Shown: positions 1 through 6,651 of the stretch, piece after piece
Layout of the letters: each line of letters opens with the position of its first letter
How positions within the stretch are numbered: position 1 is the first letter of the stretch
Source of the DNA: RGIG9060 sp036307825
GTDB taxonomy: Bacteria; Spirochaetota; Spirochaetia; Treponematales; Treponemataceae
Length of the DNA: 15,665 bases
Reading direction: 5' to 3'
NCBI GenBank assembly: GCA_036307825.1
Contig: JAXJWW010000007.1
Location: 1-15,665 of the forward strand
Notes under the pieces: generated by a model
Database searches by the model: none
Seen by the model: only the letters and a program-made list of their open reading frames with translations
What the model was told of the DNA's origin: nothing
Translations under genes and position numbers: made by a program

Positions 1-37
1 ACTCAACTCAACTCAACTCAACTCAACTCAACTCAAC
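1..37. repeat. ACTCA pentanucleotide tandem array, cut by window edge
   Basis: Seven full ACTCA units plus two bases run from the first base of the window, so the array continues to the left. The unit is five bases long, so each gain or loss of one copy shifts any reading frame passing through it. All three plus-strand frames are open inside the array. They close at 40-42, at 52-54, or further on in the third frame. The array could be the 3' end of an upstream gene or plain intergenic sequence; the window does not decide. Confidence 0.95.
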
Positions 38-71
38 GGATAAATATCGTTTAAATAAATACATACTCAAC

Positions 72-130
72 AAAAAAGCCCAAATTAAGAGTGCTGTTTT
101 AAACTGCATTCTTAATTTGGGCTTTTTTTT
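72..130. terminator. Strong bidirectional rho-independent terminator
   Basis: A perfect 13-bp stem (78-90 with 110-122, GCCCAAATTAAGA and its complement) is flanked by six A on the left and eight T on the right. The inner bases 91-94 and 106-109 can extend the stem. The A-rich and T-rich flanks make it usable from both directions. It ends an upstream plus-strand unit outside the window and insulates the lipoprotein genes. Confidence 0.9.
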
Positions 131-210
131 GTTTAAATTTTTTTCAGACTTTATTTTCAAGAACACAGTTGGTCATGGGTTGTTACATTTAACACCTTGA
201 TTCAACTTTG

Positions 211-241
211 TTTAGGTTCTTCAAATATTCTAGAACCTAAA
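211..241. promoter_or_regulatory. Perfect 10-bp inverted repeat in leader of lipoprotein operon
   Basis: TTTAGGTTCT (211-220) and AGAACCTAAA (232-241) are perfect inverted copies separated by 11 bases. The pair lies 39 bases before the start codon at 281 and 27 bases before the AGGAGG at 269-274. It has no T tract, so it is not a terminator. It could be a repressor or activator operator, or a 5'-leader hairpin. I see no convincing -35/-10 pair in 131-270, so its position relative to the transcription start is unknown. Confidence 0.6.
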
Positions 242-280
242 TATAAATAAATTTGAATTACATTTTTTAGGAGGAATGTG

Positions 281-2131
281 ATGAAAAAATGTTTTAATTG
301 GTTTGTTACAATTTTGTTTGTAACATGTATGATTTTTTGTGTAGCAGGCTGTACAGAACCAGAACCACCGCATCAACACACCTTTGCAACAGCATGGAGT
401 AGTGACGGGACATACCACTGGCGTGTTGCGACTTGCGAACATAAAACAGAAGTTATCGACAAAGATTTACATCTTTTTAGCGAATGGGAAGAAACAAAAG
501 AATCCACCGAAGAAACAGAAGGTAGCAAGGAAAGAAGTTGTTTTGTATGTGGATATAAAGAAACAGAAGTAATTGAAAAACTAGAACCTAATCCTGAATA
601 TCCTGATTATCCTGATGACCCAAATCCAAACGATCCTAATCCGGACGATCCTAATCCGGACGATCCTAATCCGGAAGACCCAAATCCAAACGATCCTGAC
701 AACCCGGACGACCCGGAACCTACACCCGGTACTGAATGTGATGTTACAAATCTTGTTGTAGCAGAAAAAACTATAGACAGTGTAACAATCAGTTTTCAAG
801 ACCCTCAAAATGAAGAAATATGGGTTAATGGATTTTATTTTACTGTAAATGATGTTAAGCCAGAGCAGGTTACTACTTACGATGATCTTGAGTATGATTA
901 TAGCACAGATACATATTCTTATACTTTCACTGACGAAGCTTGGCGTAGTGAAAACGGAACATCCGTAACTATTAAAGTAACTACAGATTACATTACGTAT
1001 GATTCTGAATATAATGAAATTCAAAAAGAATCTGAGGGCGTTTCTGTTACCGTAACTACAGAACCTTTTGACGGAACATTACCAGCATATACAGGTAACT
1101 ACAGTAGATACAATTTGAATTCAATCAAAGTCGGCGGCACTTTTGATGAAAAAGGATATTTATCAGAAGATTTTGACTTAGCAACATGGGAATTTAAATC
1201 TTCCGATGAAACAATCGCAACAGTAGATGAAAACGGAATTGTTACCGGAGTAAAAAGCGGAAGTGCAAAAATTATGTTCAAAAATACTGACGGAGTCTGG
1301 TACTACAGAGAATATACGATTACTGACGTACTTGCTAAAGGTATGGTTATCAATACAATCTTCTCAAAAGTGGGCGGAACTTTAGATGCTGATGATATTG
1401 TATTTACAAGTGCAGAAAAAGATTTTGCCGTATCAGACAAAAACGTAACATGGTCTGCAGATGACAGCACTATGGTGACAATCGACGGCGGTAAGTTGAC
1501 ATTTGCAAAAGCCGGTTCTGTAAATATAACAGCTACATACAACAGCAACAATAATATTACTGCAACGGCACAAATCAACGTATTACCTGAAACTGCAATA
1601 TTAAAAGAAGATTTAACTCCTAACGAAGACGGTGAATATATCAGTGAATCCGGACTGGGATTTACTAGTAACGAAATAATACAAGTTGTTGACGGCAGAA
1701 CTCTTAATTTTGATTCATATCTCCGTTCAAATAATTATCCATCACTGACATTTAATGAGGATTTCATATCCGATAAGACAGAGATTACCATAGAAAATAT
1801 ACCTGTCATCGAAGATGAAAATAAAATTTCTGTTTATTACGTAATAAAGAATGTTACTGCTGATACTAAATGGACGAATTTATCTTTTTATTTTCAACAT
1901 GATAGTTCCTTTGAGGAAGTTGGGGACGGCGTAAGAAAATGGCAATTAGAAGAGTGCTCAAAGGAATGGGTTTATTTCAAAGTCGAAAGCGGTGACGGTG
2001 AATACTATAATGAATACACATCTAGATGGGTTTTCGAACAGTTTGATTTAGGTCCGCAGGAAACTAAAATATTTAAAATCACTTTCGAGCTAAAAAAAGC
2101 CACAGGTAATTTTGAAGCAACTATTTATTAA
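281..2131 (+). CDS. Surface lipoprotein with Pro/Asp linker and Ig-like (BIG2) domains
   Basis: The predicted 616-residue protein starts with a lysine-containing, hydrophobic leader ending in the lipobox V21-A-G-C24, so a lipid-anchored exported protein is expected. Residues 31-95 hold a His/Trp/Cys-rich segment (HTF..., HW..., TCEH, CFVCG) of the kind seen near the N terminus of bacterial surface proteins. A DDPNP-type linker follows at about 112-147, then a fibronectin-III-like stretch. A clear BIG2 domain sits near 290-350 (SSDETIATVDENGIVTGVKSG), then a second, weaker one (TWSADDSTMVTIDGGKLTF). The last 170 residues are unrecognised. I chose ATG 281 over the GTG at 278: AGGAGG lies at 269-274, six bases before the ATG. 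The next lipoprotein gene follows after 12 bases, so the two are probably cotranscribed. BIG2 domains usually serve adhesion or as spacers; the ligand cannot be read from sequence. Confidence 0.85.
   Translation: MKKCFNWFVTILFVTCMIFCVAGCTEPEPPHQHTFATAWSSDGTYHWRVATCEHKTEVIDKDLHLFSEWEETKESTEETEGSKERSCFVCGYKETEVIEKLEPNPEYPDYPDDPNPNDPNPDDPNPDDPNPEDPNPNDPDNPDDPEPTPGTECDVTNLVVAEKTIDSVTISFQDPQNEEIWVNGFYFTVNDVKPEQVTTYDDLEYDYSTDTYSYTFTDEAWRSENGTSVTIKVTTDYITYDSEYNEIQKESEGVSVTVTTEPFDGTLPAYTGNYSRYNLNSIKVGGTFDEKGYLSEDFDLATWEFKSSDETIATVDENGIVTGVKSGSAKIMFKNTDGVWYYREYTITDVLAKGMVINTIFSKVGGTLDADDIVFTSAEKDFAVSDKNVTWSADDSTMVTIDGGKLTFAKAGSVNITATYNSNNNITATAQINVLPETAILKEDLTPNEDGEYISESGLGFTSNEIIQVVDGRTLNFDSYLRSNNYPSLTFNEDFISDKTEITIENIPVIEDENKISVYYVIKNVTADTKWTNLSFYFQHDSSFEEVGDGVRKWQLEECSKEWVYFKVESGDGEYYNEYTSRWVFEQFDLGPQETKIFKITFELKKATGNFEATIY
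614..720 (+). repeat. 15-bp coding repeat (DDPNP linker)
   Basis: Imperfect copies of a 15-base unit encode D-D-P-N-P and close variants (NDPNP, EDPNP, PDNPDDPEP). Three units at about 629-673 are nearly identical in DNA. The repeat makes an extended acidic, proline-rich spacer at residues 112-147 of the first lipoprotein. A 15-base unit keeps the frame when copy number changes, so it would alter linker length without breaking the gene. Confidence 0.85.
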
Positions 2132-2143
2132 TAGGAGGAAGCA

Positions 2144-4696
2144 ATGAAAAAATATAGCGTAAAATTTGCGATATTGTCGATATTGGCAGTTTTGTATTTT
2201 GTAGGATGTTCTCTTGTAACAGAACCAGATACAAAAGTTGAAACGCCTAAAGACCCCGTAGTAAAAACAGGTAATGTATCAGTAAAAATGTTTATTCCTG
2301 ATTACTACACACTTACAAAAAGCCGTGCTATTGCACCGCAGACAAAATATGCAAGCTTAAAATATAATACAAATATCAATTATGACACAACACCGCCGAC
2401 TTATGAATGGGCTACAATCGAAACATTTGAAATCAAAGAAGAAGATTTGTCTGATATTGAAGGTGCGGAAGATGTAGGGCTTCCCGGAAAAATATGGAAA
2501 GCTACTTTTGTTCTCGGATTGGGAACTTATTACGAAGGTAAACTTGCGATAGATTTGCTTGACGGTGACAAAAATGTAATCACATCAGGCGTGAATAACG
2601 AGGTTGTGGAAATCAAAGAAAATGAAAAATCAAGCTGCAGTTTCTTTACCGTACCGAAAGAAATCAGCAGCAACAGCGGTAGCCTTGCATTAAATGAAAT
2701 GAAGTTTTATCAAGACAATGAGTTCAAAGCCGGAGATGAAATTCTCGTGAAAAAAGCAACTTTGGGCGGTGCAGAAGTAATTCGTTTCAATGCAGATGGA
2801 ACATTCGGTGAAGTTGTAACAAGTGACTTTGTAGTAGGCAATACATTTGCAGCTACAGATAAAACTGCAGGTTCATATTACGGAATCTGGGCAAAGAAAG
2901 CGGCAGTAGATAACTACGAAATTGAGTTGTACAACAACAAGTTTATAGTAACTCTTGGTTATACCGAAAATTTTGATACTTTAGATACTTCTGTATGGAG
3001 TTACGGCGGAGATACTGAGGTAGCTCCTGTAGTACCGACAATAGGCGCCTATGAATATGCAGGAACAAAGGCAATCAAAATGCCGTGTGATGAAGGTAAA
3101 AACATAGAAAATAAAAAAGTAGTAAAAGGGGAAGACTCTTTCTTAGAAAGAACTGTATACTTAGAAGAAAATGCTGTTGTATCTTTTACTTTCATTTCAA
3201 ATGCAAATTATGATGACGGAACAAAGCGTACAGAATTTGCTTTCTATATAGATGGAGAAGAAAAGAAAACATGGCAAGGTGTTGGAGTTTTTATTAATGC
3301 CGCTTTTGATTTGCCTAAAGGACAACATACTTTAAAATGGATATCAAGATATACGTTAGCAAATGGTTATTTTGACAGTGATATGGCGTTTTATCTGGAT
3401 AAAGTAAGTATTGTAGCAGATGAAGTAGACAGCGTAGTTATTTATCCTAGAGGAGTACAAACTGTTGTTGCCGGTGAAACTATCACTTATACTGCAAAAG
3501 CATACCGTGTCGATGGCAGTGAAATTACCGAAAAAGCCGTTACAAAAGAATTTACAGCTACAACAGAAGGCGAAGACTCTTTTGATATGGAAATAGACGG
3601 TAAGACAGCTACTGCTACAGTAAAAGTTGTATCTGCTGATTATCTGACTAAACCGTTAGTTTACATGGGAAATACTTACAACGGAATAGACATTTCTACA
3701 ATGATCGGAAGTACTGCAAACGTGAATCTAAACTCAAGCTTTGAGGAAATCAAAAGTATATCAAAGCTTGATGTATCTTATCCTACAGGAAATGAATTCA
3801 GTGCAGACGCGTTCTTCCCATTGAGACTTAAAGTAAATAATCCGGATACATATCAATTTATGATGATTACAATTTCTAACGGTACAAATACTGAGCAGTA
3901 CATTTATCGAGGAACCGGTGAAGACGGCGAAATAAATACTCGTATTTGGTTACGCTGGGGAGCCGGAGACTATACGGTAAAACTGTATGACTATGACGCG
4001 AGCACTCTTTCGTGGTCTTATGAGGATTATGACAATAAAAAAAATAAATCAGAGGACGGAAAAGTAATTTATCAAGGTGATAATAATGCGGTGGCTACCA
4101 TCTTTAAAGATGACCCGGCTGTTACTTTTACGGTGACAAATACTTGTGACGAAAACGGTACTTGGTTGTATCCGTCAAGCGTAGTACAGGCTGATGATAT
4201 TAATATTATGAACAAAGCTACAGACCTTACATACGGTTTAACAAACGTTACAGACAAAGTAAAAGCTATTCACGATTGGATTGAATTAAATCATTTCTAT
4301 GATTATGACAGCTTTGATACCCCAAACAGAAAACGTCAAGATGCCGTAGCCGTAATGGAATACGGAATGGCTGTATGTGAAGGATACGCTAACTTAGCAG
4401 CTGCATTGATACGAAACTGCGGAATAGAGGTAAAATATATTTCCAGTATTTCCATGAATCACGCATGGAATCATGTAAAGGTAGGAACGGCAGATGAACC
4501 ATCTGATTGGAAATTGCTGGATTGTACTTGGGATGATCCGGATAAAGGCGATGCTCCGAACAGCGTTTATTATAATAACTTTTTATTGACAGACCATAAC
4601 GGCGGCGGTCATACAGACAGTGGTACACAAAACATAGGCAGAAGTATTTCTATTTGTCGCGGTCATGACGGCGGTACAGAAAGTATAGCTTTCTAG
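2144..4696 (+). CDS. Lipoprotein with C-terminal transglutaminase-like domain
   Basis: This is an 850-residue predicted lipoprotein (leader MKKYSVKFAILS..., lipobox F-V-G-C22). It follows the previous gene by 12 bases, with AGGAGG at 2133-2138 and five bases to the ATG. Residues about 267-427 look like a beta-sandwich carbohydrate-binding or MAM-like module (ENFDTLDTSVWSYGG to FYLDKVSIV). Residues about 428-500 resemble an Ig-like BIG2 module. A further beta-rich part leads to a transglutaminase-like core near 700-800. Its catalytic triad is intact: Cys745 in GMAVCEGYANLAAALIR, His773 in NHAWNHV and Asp793 in LLDCTWDD. The domain order and the 'HDWI...VCEGYA...HAWN...DCTWDD' pattern are typical of secreted bacterial transglutaminase-like proteins, which may act as proteases, peptidoglycan enzymes or crosslinkers. 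Which reaction applies is not visible. The tail ends in a Gly/His-rich segment. Confidence 0.88.
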   Translation: MKKYSVKFAILSILAVLYFVGCSLVTEPDTKVETPKDPVVKTGNVSVKMFIPDYYTLTKSRAIAPQTKYASLKYNTNINYDTTPPTYEWATIETFEIKEEDLSDIEGAEDVGLPGKIWKATFVLGLGTYYEGKLAIDLLDGDKNVITSGVNNEVVEIKENEKSSCSFFTVPKEISSNSGSLALNEMKFYQDNEFKAGDEILVKKATLGGAEVIRFNADGTFGEVVTSDFVVGNTFAATDKTAGSYYGIWAKKAAVDNYEIELYNNKFIVTLGYTENFDTLDTSVWSYGGDTEVAPVVPTIGAYEYAGTKAIKMPCDEGKNIENKKVVKGEDSFLERTVYLEENAVVSFTFISNANYDDGTKRTEFAFYIDGEEKKTWQGVGVFINAAFDLPKGQHTLKWISRYTLANGYFDSDMAFYLDKVSIVADEVDSVVIYPRGVQTVVAGETITYTAKAYRVDGSEITEKAVTKEFTATTEGEDSFDMEIDGKTATATVKVVSADYLTKPLVYMGNTYNGIDISTMIGSTANVNLNSSFEEIKSISKLDVSYPTGNEFSADAFFPLRLKVNNPDTYQFMMITISNGTNTEQYIYRGTGEDGEINTRIWLRWGAGDYTVKLYDYDASTLSWSYEDYDNKKNKSEDGKVIYQGDNNAVATIFKDDPAVTFTVTNTCDENGTWLYPSSVVQADDINIMNKATDLTYGLTNVTDKVKAIHDWIELNHFYDYDSFDTPNRKRQDAVAVMEYGMAVCEGYANLAAALIRNCGIEVKYISSISMNHAWNHVKVGTADEPSDWKLLDCTWDDPDKGDAPNSVYYNNFLLTDHNGGGHTDSGTQNIGRSISICRGHDGGTESIAF

Positions 4697-4739
4697 GAGA
4701 AATGTAAACATAAAAAAAAGAGCGGAGTAATGAATGAAG

Positions 4740-4791
4740 TGCACCCCTAAAGTTGGACAAATAAAGTTCAATTTTAGGAGGTGCATTTTTT
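4740..4791 (+). terminator. Hairpin terminator, probably derived from fused IS3-like ends
   Basis: TGCACCCCTAAAGTTGGAC (4740-4758) pairs with 4766-4785 through a long stem with G-U wobbles and one bulge, over a seven-base loop, and six T follow at 4786-4791. It would work as the terminator of the lipoprotein pair. The left arm closely resembles the ends of IS3/IS150-group insertion sequences as I remember them (TG-ACCCC-TAAA-GTTGGACA). The two ends here are joined directly with no transposase between, as in a relic or a small non-autonomous element. The terminator role is well supported; the IS origin is inference. Confidence 0.7.
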
Positions 4792-5182
4792 ATGTCGGAA
4801 AATATGCGGGAATGGAACGGAGATCGGATATGAGGAAAAATGACGTTGCAAGTCAAATGTAAAGAATTCAGAATTTTATGTTTTTTTTAAATATTTAGAT
4901 AGTAAAGACCTAAAACTCAAAACCGTGTAGATAAAAAATTTGTAAGTTCCTCGAAACAAAAATTGATTCTAAACCGAAAATTTAGAAAACGAACGAAGTG
5001 AGAATTAACAAACTCGTGAAAATCAGCCTCTAAACAATGCCTTTGACATTTCGCCTTTCTCGCAACTCCGCCCAATTCCCTGCCACTTGTCGCAAATAAA
5101 GCAAGAAACAATGTGTAAAAGTAAAATTAGTGAAAAATCGCAGACAAACTGTGAACTAGCAAAGTCGGTGAAAAAATGCGTA
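4792..5182. other. Non-coding, repeat-like intergenic region
   Basis: I find no convincing gene here. AGGAGG plus ATG at 4792 opens a frame of only 13 codons (MSENMREWNGDRI), possibly the stump of an insertion-sequence orfA. A 64-codon minus frame at 4917-5111 has no Shine-Dalgarno site and a composition (ELGGVARKAKCQRHCLEADFHEF) that I associate with dispersed intergenic repeats in treponemes rather than a real protein. Words such as GAACGAAGTGAG (near 4991) and GAGCGTAGCGAC (5213-5223) are similar to each other, which suggests repeat units. Confidence 0.45.
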
Positions 5183-5253
5183 AGCCCAAATTGACACAAG
5201 TCAGCATTGAGGAGCGTAGCGACGAACTAGCTGACATTGAGGCAATTTGGGCT
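5183..5253. repeat. Compound palindrome (nested 11-bp and 6-bp stems)
   Basis: An outer perfect 11-bp inverted repeat (5183-5193 AGCCCAAATTG with 5243-5253) encloses an inner 6-bp repeat (GTCAGC 5200-5205 with GCTGAC 5230-5235). CATTGAGG occurs twice as a direct repeat at 5205-5212 and 5235-5242. No T tract follows. The whole can fold into a long interrupted hairpin as RNA. It may be a mobile repeat unit or a structured RNA element; no coding role is visible. Confidence 0.7.
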
Positions 5254-5262
5254 GAGAGCATT

Positions 5263-5288
5263 TTGTGTACGAACTTGCTCATACACAA
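5263..5288. repeat. Perfect 7-bp hairpin next to the compound palindrome
   Basis: TTGTGTA (5263-5269) and TACACAA (5282-5288) are perfect inverted copies over a 12-base loop. It lies ten bases after the compound palindrome and likely belongs to the same repetitive structure. No T tract. Confidence 0.5.
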
Positions 5289-5370
5289 TTCCTATGCGAT
5301 TTTTGTATCAATTTCTGCATTTACAATATTCCTATCTTGTTTTATTTTGTGCAAAATTTTTGATAGCTAG

Positions 5371-5399
5371 TTGACATTTTTTTTTGTTTTCTGTATAGT
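5371..5399 (+). promoter_or_regulatory. Sigma-70-type promoter of tRNA(CAT)
   Basis: TTGACA at 5371-5376 and TATAGT at 5394-5399 are separated by exactly 17 bases, with a T-rich spacer. The tRNA begins 11 bases after the -10 box, which fits a short tRNA leader. Confidence 0.88.
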
Positions 5400-5409
5400 A
5401 TAAATATAT

Positions 5410-5482
5410 GGCGACTTAGCTCAGTCGGTAGAGCAAACGGCTCATATCCGTTAGGTCGTAGGTTCAAGCCCCACAGTCGCTA
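5410..5482 (+). tRNA. tRNA with CAT anticodon, probably elongator tRNA-Met
   Basis: This 73-base cloverleaf has acceptor strands GGCGACT/AGTCGCT with discriminator A5482, and a D arm GCTC...GAGC. The anticodon stem is AACGG/CCGTT with loop CTCATAT, so the anticodon is CAT at 5443-5445. The T arm reads GTAGG-TTCAAGC-CCCAC. The anticodon stem lacks the three G-C pairs of initiator tRNA, so it is not fMet. An elongator Met role is most likely. A lysidine-modified tRNA-Ile (reading ATA) has the same genomic anticodon and is not excluded. Oddities: a G-U first acceptor pair and an A-C mismatch in the T stem. CCA is not encoded. Confidence 0.9.
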
Positions 5483-5487
5483 TATTT

Positions 5488-5517
5488 AAGGAATCCTTTA
5501 TGGATTCCTTTTTTTTT
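5488..5517 (+). terminator. Rho-independent terminator of tRNA(CAT)
   Basis: AAGGAATCC (5488-5496) pairs perfectly with 5502-5510 over loop TTTAT, followed by a T run to 5517. It sits five bases behind the tRNA. Confidence 0.92.
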
Positions 5518-5537
5518 GCTTTAAATCGGTTTTTATG

Positions 5538-5546
5538 TGATATAAT
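5538..5546 (+). promoter_or_regulatory. Extended -10 promoter of DUF4349 lipoprotein gene
   Basis: TGATATAAT is a perfect extended -10 element (TG-N-TATAAT). No good -35 box is seen at the usual distance (only a weak TTGCTT at 5516-5521, 19 bases away), as is common for extended -10 promoters. The start codon lies 75 bases downstream. Confidence 0.6.
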
Positions 5547-5621
5547 GTTTGTAACTAATTTTTATTTCCTAAGTTTATAAATTAACTTATTTTATACTTT
5601 CAAATAGGAGTTTTTAGAAAA

Positions 5622-6560
5622 ATGAAAAAAAATCTTAATTTTATCTTAATTTTTTCTTGTTTAATTTTAATTTTTACATCCTGTGGTAAAAATATTACTG
5701 AAGATGTAGTCGCTTCCTCTGGGCAAAGAATTATGATGAAATCTGCACCAAAAATGGCAGTAACAAACTCATCTGCTGATTTTTCTGATGCAGTTGTTGA
5801 AGAAAGTTGGACTGGAGTTGGTTATAATTCTGAAAGTACAAGTAATTCAAATGAAGTTGGGCAACTATCAAATCAAAATATTGAACGCAAACTTATTAAA
5901 CGGGGAAATGTTAATATCGAAGTTCAAAATCTTAAAAACGCACAAGAATCTGTAGAAAAATGGTGTAAAGATTTTGGCGGGTACATTGAATCTTTTTCTG
6001 AAAATACAAATTCTGCAAATTTTAATTTAAGGATTCCTTCTGTAAAATTTGATGAAGCCTTAAATTCTGTTGGGGAATTTGGAACAGTTAAATCTAAAAA
6101 TATTTCAACTCAAGATGTTTCTGAACAATTTTATGATTTGCAAGGTCGCTTAGCTACAAAAAAAATTATGCAAGAAAGATTGCAAAAATATCTTACTCAA
6201 GCAAAAGATGTAAAAGATATGCTTCAAATTGAAAAAGAATTAAACAACACAATTTCTGAAATTGAATCCATGGAAGGAAGAATGAAGCGTCTTTCTGGTC
6301 AAATTGAATATTCTTCTGTAAATATCTTTCTTGAACTTCCTTATAGAACAAGTGATGAAGGTTTTGTTTGGCCAGATTTCTTGCAAGGTTTTAGAGAGTT
6401 TTTATCAAATTGTGTAGATTTCTTTGTAGGTTTATTTGGAATTATGGTTTATGCGATTGTTTTTGGTGTTCCAATAATTGCAATTTTAGCTTTCTTATAT
6501 TGGTTGTTAATCGGTAAAAAAGGATTGTTAATAAAACTTTTCAAAAAATTAAGTAAATAA
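5622..6560 (+). CDS. DUF4349-family lipoprotein
   Basis: The 312-residue protein has a leader MKKNLNFILIFSCLILIF and lipobox F-T-S-C21. After a variable Ser/Asn-rich stretch, residues 88-240 match the DUF4349 pattern: 'ERKLIKRGNVNIEVQNL', 'WCKDFGGYIES', 'LRIPSVKFDEALNSVGEFG', 'DVSEQFYDLQGRLATKK', a Glu/Lys-rich coiled coil (about 178-220), then 'RLSGQIEYSSVNIFLE'. Residues about 263-300 form one or two membrane segments (GLFGIMVYAIVFGVPIIAILAFLYWLLIG) followed by a Lys-rich tail. The function of this family is not established; anchoring by both a lipid and a C-terminal membrane segment suggests an envelope role. The RBS AGGAG (5606-5610) is 11 bases from the ATG, rather far. It stands as a single gene between tRNA(CAT) and a convergent terminator. 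Confidence 0.9.
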   Translation: MKKNLNFILIFSCLILIFTSCGKNITEDVVASSGQRIMMKSAPKMAVTNSSADFSDAVVEESWTGVGYNSESTSNSNEVGQLSNQNIERKLIKRGNVNIEVQNLKNAQESVEKWCKDFGGYIESFSENTNSANFNLRIPSVKFDEALNSVGEFGTVKSKNISTQDVSEQFYDLQGRLATKKIMQERLQKYLTQAKDVKDMLQIEKELNNTISEIESMEGRMKRLSGQIEYSSVNIFLELPYRTSDEGFVWPDFLQGFREFLSNCVDFFVGLFGIMVYAIVFGVPIIAILAFLYWLLIGKKGLLIKLFKKLSK

Positions 6561-6576
6561 TCAACATCGAAAACAT

Positions 6577-6637
6577 AAAAAAAAGACTGACAAATTGAAG
6601 TTTTGATAAAATTCTTCAAAATGTCAGTCTTTTTTTT
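6577..6637. terminator. Bidirectional terminator between convergent genes
   Basis: AAAAAAAAGACTGACA (6577-6592) and its complement (6622-6637) form a perfect stem, and ATTGAAG/CTTCAA inside extends it. The A and T runs on both sides let it serve the DUF4349 gene and the opposing outer-membrane protein gene. Confidence 0.92.
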
Positions 6638-6651
6638 GCTTAAAAGTTATT

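Noticed and set aside
276..283. ATG-TGA start-stop at 276 and GTG start at 278 before the first lipoprotein
   Set aside because: Both are too close to AGGAGG (269-274). ATG 281 has proper spacing and gives a standard lipoprotein leader.
581..1024. Minus-strand open frame rich in Ile/Arg/Val repeats
   Set aside because: It is the antisense of the DDPNP repeat and Ig-like coding region of the first lipoprotein, and has no RBS.
4917..5111. Minus-strand 64-codon frame as a real protein gene
   Set aside because: No RBS or promoter; its composition looks like dispersed repeat sequence, so I list the stretch as non-coding.
5176..5370. Plus-strand 64-codon frame with a hydrophobic end
   Set aside because: It is built from the compound palindromes and runs up to the tRNA promoter region. 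No RBS.
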